64,000 bases of DNA from Stenopsyche tienmushanensis (Eukaryota > Arthropoda > Insecta > Trichoptera > Stenopsychidae). The number at the start of each line of letters is the position of its first letter. Position 1 is the stretch's first letter. Below the pieces are notes generated by a model. It was not told the origin of the DNA. It made no database searches and was given only the letters and a program-made list of their open reading frames with translations. Positions 58,711-64,000 of the stretch are shown here, one piece after another. The position numbers and the translations under genes were made by a program. The stretch lies in NCBI GenBank assembly GCA_008973525.1, contig WACJ01000075.1, positions 496,001 to 560,000 on the forward strand, in the 5' to 3' direction.

Positions 58711-59470
58711 AGATATGCCTTAAGGTATCATCATCCAAAAACATCGGTAAAGCAATTTTTTTACAGTAAATACATCATAATTACTGTGAAAAATTGTTAT
58801 TAATATATATAACATCAAAATGGCATGATCCAAAATATATCTCTATTATATAATGCTCAATATTTTTGTTAAAAAGTAACAAAATGGCGCTGGTTTGGGA
58901 AAAATGTTTGTAAAAAATACCTTTTTTTGTGGTATTTTTTAATGTAAAACGTGAGATAAAATAAACATTTTGACCTGATTTTGCGAACCATCATAGCCAT
59001 ACATGTATAAAATAAGCTCATAAAATTTCAGATCGATCGGCGACTTGGCTTTTCGAAATTCTATTAACGCCGCATGCAAAAATGTCGTTTCGAAAAAAAC
59101 GCGTTTAATGTTTTAAGTACTAAAACAATGTTGAAAATGGAAATATACTACTAATCAGCGATTCCAGCTCCATAAAGCAATATATCAGCTATCTCAGCTT
59201 TATCTATTTTGGCTGATATTGTGTCTCTGCGAGCTGTTATAGCTTATTTAGAAGATTCAAATCCTTCATTATTTTATGTATTCGAAGCAAGGCATCTTTT
59301 TCAAGGCAAATGATAATTCTTTATAAATGGGTCTTAAGAATTGTTGAACTTCCTCGTTGAAAGCGAGAAGATAGTTGAACAAATATAACGATTTCGCATC
59401 AAGAATCTGCGCCTTCCGAAGTATGAATGCTAAGGGGAGTGTGAATCAGTCGAAATTTTATAATAATATG
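58711..59470. repeat. relative of the foldback element at 50130
   Basis: CCTTAAGGTATCATCATCC near 58719 recalls the tip at 50130. Inside, ACAAAATGGCG, ATAGCCATA, AAATTTCAGATCGATCGGCG and AAAAAAACGCGTTTAA recur in the same order as related words there. No right end found. Boundaries approximate. Confidence 0.45.
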
Positions 59471-59915
59471 AGGTCCAAATCGCATTTCTCATATTTTCTA
59501 TTGAGTCAGAATATCGGCGGATCACAAAACTCTAATAATTAGATACATCTTTTGTCAATTTATTAGTTTGCTGTTTGGTTTTCGAAGCACTTCGTACAAA
59601 GCTCTTTCATTTTGTGCCTTTATTTTCCACTTATTCGCCTTTTTAAATCTGTGTTAACATTTTTTTGACTTCATTTGCTCCCTTGGTAGAGCAAAGACAA
59701 GAAACGTTCTTAACGGAAACCTCTGGTCTGCAAACAAAACAGGTATATGGGCAAGCCTGCGACTGTAGCGGTCTCAGAGTCGCTGGGGCGCAATCTGAAC
59801 GAAATAATTGCTTCGAGCGCATTTTAGCGCGAATTAGCTGTAAATAATTCGAATTCCTTTATAAAATTATGGAAGACATTCTTAGAAATACGTTCTTTCG
59901 AAAAATGAAATTTAA

Positions 59916-60735
59916 CCCTTTGCGCTCCTAAAAAAAAAGTTCCAGGAGGTCCCTAAATATTTTAGACATTTTTAAAATAAAACTTTTTTTTTTTTTTCAA
60001 TTTTTGAGTTATTGTTTAATAAAACACTATTCTTTTTTACCAAAGTTGTATATTTTACTAATAAATTATACAGAGGCATTATATTTAGTTTATAATTGAT
60101 ATCTCTCAAAACATCGGCCTAAATGGAGACCAAGTTTTCTGCTACATGTCACATAAATAAAGTTTGTCTTCTTCCTCCCACCTGGGATTTTTTATTGGAA
60201 TATACTTGACCACTAGATCGGAATACTAATAACACTATAATAGTTCTCTTCACTTTCTTCACCTAACGCTAATTCTTGCAATTCAATATCCAGTTCACGC
60301 ATATAATCACTGTCGTCACTACTTTCAAACTCATTTATATCACCGTTTTTTTACGATTTTTGGCATTTTATATATTCGTTAGTTTCGCACAAAAATATTA
60401 TGAATATTATATGATTATGAACAAATATCGTAAGTAGAATAGGAGATATTCACGAAAGCGCGCGTCAAGAGTCACTGCTTGGGCTTAGAATTTTATCCGG
60501 GCAATTGCCCCTTTCTTTAGTATCTCTAGCAGGTTGGCGAAACACTATGAAGGATCATAAAAACCAACATTCCTTTCCAAATACTGTCCTAAACACGATA
60601 CGCAAAATAAAATCACATGATTTTAAATCTGAGCGGGAAAAAAAATGAAGAAACAAAATGTCGAGCCAGACTCGACATATGTCTCACCGGAATAAAATCG
60701 ATGTCGAGTCAGACTCGACATAGGACCGCAAAGGG
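59916..60735 (-). mobile_element. piggyBac-like element with TTAA ends
   Basis: An 820-bp element from CCCTTTGCGCTCC to its inverse (GGACCGCAAAGGG), with TTAA on both sides (59912-59915, 60736-60739). Two palindromic words, GTCGAGCCAGACTCGAC and GTCGAGTCAGACTCGAC, lie near the right end. On the minus strand an acidic stretch (NEFESSDDSDYMRELDIELQ) resembles the N-terminus of piggyBac transposases; the catalytic core is deleted. Confidence 0.85.
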
Positions 60736-60739
60736 TTAA

Positions 60740-63645
60740 AGAGATAAATATTTTTTTGACGTGATAAAGTAAGATGGCGCATGTGTATAAAAATATTTTT
60801 CACGAAACATTATTTATTATTAATCTGAAGACTCTTTTAGAGCAATTTGAAAATAGATTCCACCAATTTTCCATAATCGAAATTTTTTTTTTAAATACTT
60901 TCACATTATTAAAATTGCTAATTCCATAGCAAAAATTCTTCAAGAAGACACATCAAAAATTGAAGAAGAAATTTTAGATATACAAAATGACATAATCTTA
61001 AAATCGAACGGACTGACTGAAAACATTTGGAATTTAGCTGACCATAATAAGCATACATAAATATATGCTATGTTTTAATATATTTTAAATATGTGCAAAT
61101 CTTTTTTTTTAAAATCCGGCTTGTGCCCGTCCCTCTTTCCCTAAATCTCAAATGTACCCGTCACCACAATAAAGTTAAAAACTCCTGATCTATATCATAA
61201 ATGTACCACGTCATACGCTTATTATTAAAGATAGCATGATCAATTTTCACTTATAACAGTATTTAAATCCTTTATATGTATCGTATATTAATTAAATACA
61301 TATTTGGCGTTCAAGTCAATATCAAAACTGCTAATTGAAATGTATAAATACTGTCATTTTGTGTCATAAATAAAATTTTAAGCGTATGTAGATATATTTT
61401 TTATTTTACTTTTAACATTTCTTTTCTATCATTCCTATATATTTACATGTAGCTTTTCTTGGATCACCATTCCTACAATTATCTTTGCTCACATGGTGCA
61501 TCAAAGCGCTGTGAGCTTGCAGCAGTGTATCATTATCATCAGCAGCTTAAAGCTCAGTTCATACTTACATAAGAGCTTTTGGATGTAAAACTATAGAATA
61601 TTCATGTAATTTTATTTGTTTTTATTAATATAAATTTATCAATGATCAATGAGCTTAAATCCTAGATTATAACAATAAAAAAATAAAGACTACCTCAAGT
61701 AAATTTGGCAAATGATTTTTTTTAGGAATAAATCTGTTCGATTAACTCATACACTCAAACATTTAAACCATCTTAAATTTGCGCATATACCACGCAAATG
61801 GCATAATTCACACCCTTCATTGAGAGATATTCATCAGCATTCGGAATGATCTCACATCCCTCGCGGAGGATCGCGTTTTATGGCGGATCGACGTTTTTAT
61901 AGGCCATCATTGGTTCGTTCACAATGTTAGATAAATTTAAGATGAAAGTCTGAACTTCAACACCGACGGTTTATTTAGGCATTACCCAACACTTAGGGAT
62001 CAATAGTTACTCGGGTGAAAAGTGTTTCATATGCGGATAGACAGCAAACACTCTGAAATGCCATGGGCGCGTTGCCTCGCAATATTCCAGATAACATCAT
62101 CAAACATTTAAACCTATTTATGAGCATGAGCCGTGAGAAAATATTGATTCGGGTTGTGCGAAAGCTCTGTTGTCAAAACTTTGACGCCACGATAAACATT
62201 TTATGCACTCAAGTTTATGATGGGTGTCAAATTTTGATGCCTTCGACACAGATACGAGTTGACACGATCGTTTCAATGTAATAATAGCTGGCTTTATGGT
62301 TTTAACAAGATGCTTACTTCAAGTAAGATCGTCAAGCTATTTGTGTTTTAAACGACACTAAAATCAAAATTCACGATAGCAAGGACCAAAATCTATAAAC
62401 AAATCAATAATCATTTATCCACGACAAATATTGAGTGGTGGATGTAGTGCAACTGTAGGCAAAAACTTGTTACTTTGAATATTATTACAGAAAATCTTTG
62501 ATTGATCGAGCTAGGCTCTAATTAAAATGAATTGTAGCTTTTTGATATTGAAAACATCCTTATTTTATTCCAATATGGATTGATTCACATGTATTCATAA
62601 TATTTTTATATATATTATAAGTGTTAGAGCAATTAAATTTGATTGTTAAATCTTGATAAAGACACGTTTGGAAGCTGGCAATTGATTAAGCTGATGTTTA
62701 TAATGTTAGCCGTTGCCATTTGGTCACGGTTATTTAAATATTTTTACTTTCTTCATTTATTGGACGTATTTAGTTATAGCCAAGTGAAATTTTCATGGTT
62801 TTATATCATCAGTTCTCGTGACAAAAATAAATCTTCTACTTCCAAACTATAAACTTTCGCTCTTCATTCCTGGCCACATTTTAAGCCCTTGCTGGTCCGT
62901 TACAGTGGGCGAAAGCTCTCGGGCTAATTACATCTCCCCCTGAAAATGACATCAAATTTGAGCACCATGTAATTTATACTTAAATTTCCAGAAAAAAAAG
63001 TGAACAGCTCCTAATTTGCATGCCATTGTGGAACGTCTCTCTCGCGAGAAGAACGAGCTGGAGCCGTGTAAAGTTTCTCCAGAAATAATTTTCCTTGCAT
63101 ATTTTATAAGCACTTACAATTCTGTACGCTATAGTGAAATTCGACAAATTATCCTTTTGTTTGTCTCCATTTTTGAGAGAAAGGATACTTGGAGAAATTG
63201 TTTCGAATTTATGAAGACATTTAAGTGAGACGAAAATATCTCGAGGGGGTTCTAAAAATTGTCTTCATTGGTATTCAACGCGTCGCCGAAGAATTTCGCT
63301 GCAAAGTTTGGTTGCCGAGAGCAGATTTTATACAGCATAAATAGGATGGTGGTTGCAAGCAATAACTCAGTAAAGATAAAAGCGCATTTCTACCTTATAC
63401 CAACTACTAATTTTACCCCAAGTAAAATTATATTTCCAGACCGATACGGCTTGAAAGAAGCGGAAATACATTATCGATATTCAATCGAATGCTGTGGGAA
63501 TTAGACCCTATTCAAGCTTTTAAATACTAATTTGAGATTTACTTTATACAGAGAAGAAGTATTTTTACTTAAAATAGTATTTAAATCAAATATTTCGATT
63601 CAATTAGATGTTTCACAGTACATTGAATACAAAAAAATCAATGTA
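60740..63645. other. mostly AT-rich sequence
   Basis: Near 60950-61060 a short frame (IEEEILDIQNDIILKSNGLT) followed by CCCGTCCCTCTTTCCC could be the tail of an hAT-like gene, weakly supported. 61850-62290 and 62870-63070 are GC-richer, ORF-poor patches. No exon recognised. Confidence 0.35.
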
Positions 63646-64000
63646 CACTTAAACCTTTTTTTGTGTGGTAGATGCGTTCCGAGGAAAATCGCACAAAAAA
63701 AAGCTATGACTTACATAGAAAAAGTGAAGATGCATGGATTTTAAAACCGCATAACTTTGAAACAACTCTATTAAATGTATCCAAAATCGCACAAAAAAAG
63801 TTAATAAAAAAATAGGAAAACAATAAGGCAATTGAAAAATAACATTTTTGGTAATATTTAAAGGACGTCTTGCATCATTGGTAAAAATTTAAATATGTCC
63901 TATAACTCCGTTAGTAATTGGAATTTTAGAAATTCTTCTGGAAAATGTATTATTAAAATTCGAGGCATTGGAAAAATAATTTAAAAAAACAAATCAATTT
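63646..64000. mobile_element. Tigger/pogo-type MITE, copy 2, cut by window end
   Basis: It starts CACTTAAACC after TA (63644-63645) and follows the inverted sequence of the MITE at 8759-9460 through GTAGATGCGTTC, AAAATCGCAC, GAAAAAGTGAAGATGCAT and AAGGACGTCTTGC. About half of the 702 bp lies in the window. Confidence 0.8.

Overview
This is an AT-rich nuclear genomic window from an animal, almost certainly an insect. The order cannot be resolved from sequence alone. Two intron-containing neuronal genes lie tail to tail and are surrounded by many decayed DNA transposons. Bacterial features such as operons and Shine-Dalgarno sites are absent.

Left half, + strand: a complete Rab3 gene runs from 3701 to 18384 in five coding exons (3701-3807, 10199-10316, 15655-15773, 15853-16024, 18238-18384). 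The splice phases agree at every junction and give a 220-residue synaptic-vesicle GTPase ending in Cys-Asn-Cys. The 118-base second exon sits alone between two introns of more than 5 kb and is easily missed. Introns 1 and 4 hold nested transposons: a piggyBac-like element with a Tigger-type MITE inside it, and a Tigger copy interrupted by another repeat.

Middle: 18385-28108 is the AT-rich space between the two convergent genes. It holds one decayed hAT element with a BED zinc finger near 22.0-23.5 kb.

Right half, - strand: a GluN3-like (NMDA receptor subunit 3) ionotropic glutamate receptor gene has its last eight coding exons at 38812-28109. Together they encode about 1140 residues: the end of the N-terminal region, both ligand-binding lobes, all four membrane segments and a 430-residue cytoplasmic tail. 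The exons for the start of the amino-terminal domain were not found and probably lie beyond 38.8 kb. Its introns contain a Helitron, a Tigger element with both ends, an hAT-type MITE and a palindromic MITE.

From 38.8 kb to 64 kb I find no convincing exon. There are mariner remnants (40.1, 41.2, 44.2 and 53.0 kb), a second small Helitron with both termini, two more Tigger families (46.5-48.2 and 54.8-56.4 kb), a solo LTR with a 4-bp target duplication inside the second Tigger, a foldback element (50.1-51.1 kb), a piggyBac-like element with TTAA ends (59.9-60.7 kb) and a MITE cut by the window end. GC-richer patches between them carry no ORF and may be regulatory DNA.

The two genes act on the two sides of the synapse: Rab3 in presynaptic vesicle exocytosis, GluN3 in glutamate or glycine reception. 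Nothing in the sequence shows that they are co-regulated. No wholly new system was proven. The most unusual items are the GluN3 tail with its cluster of kinase-type motifs, an unidentified GC-rich insertion inside a mariner at 40.5-41.1 kb, and the foldback element family at 50.1 and 58.7 kb.
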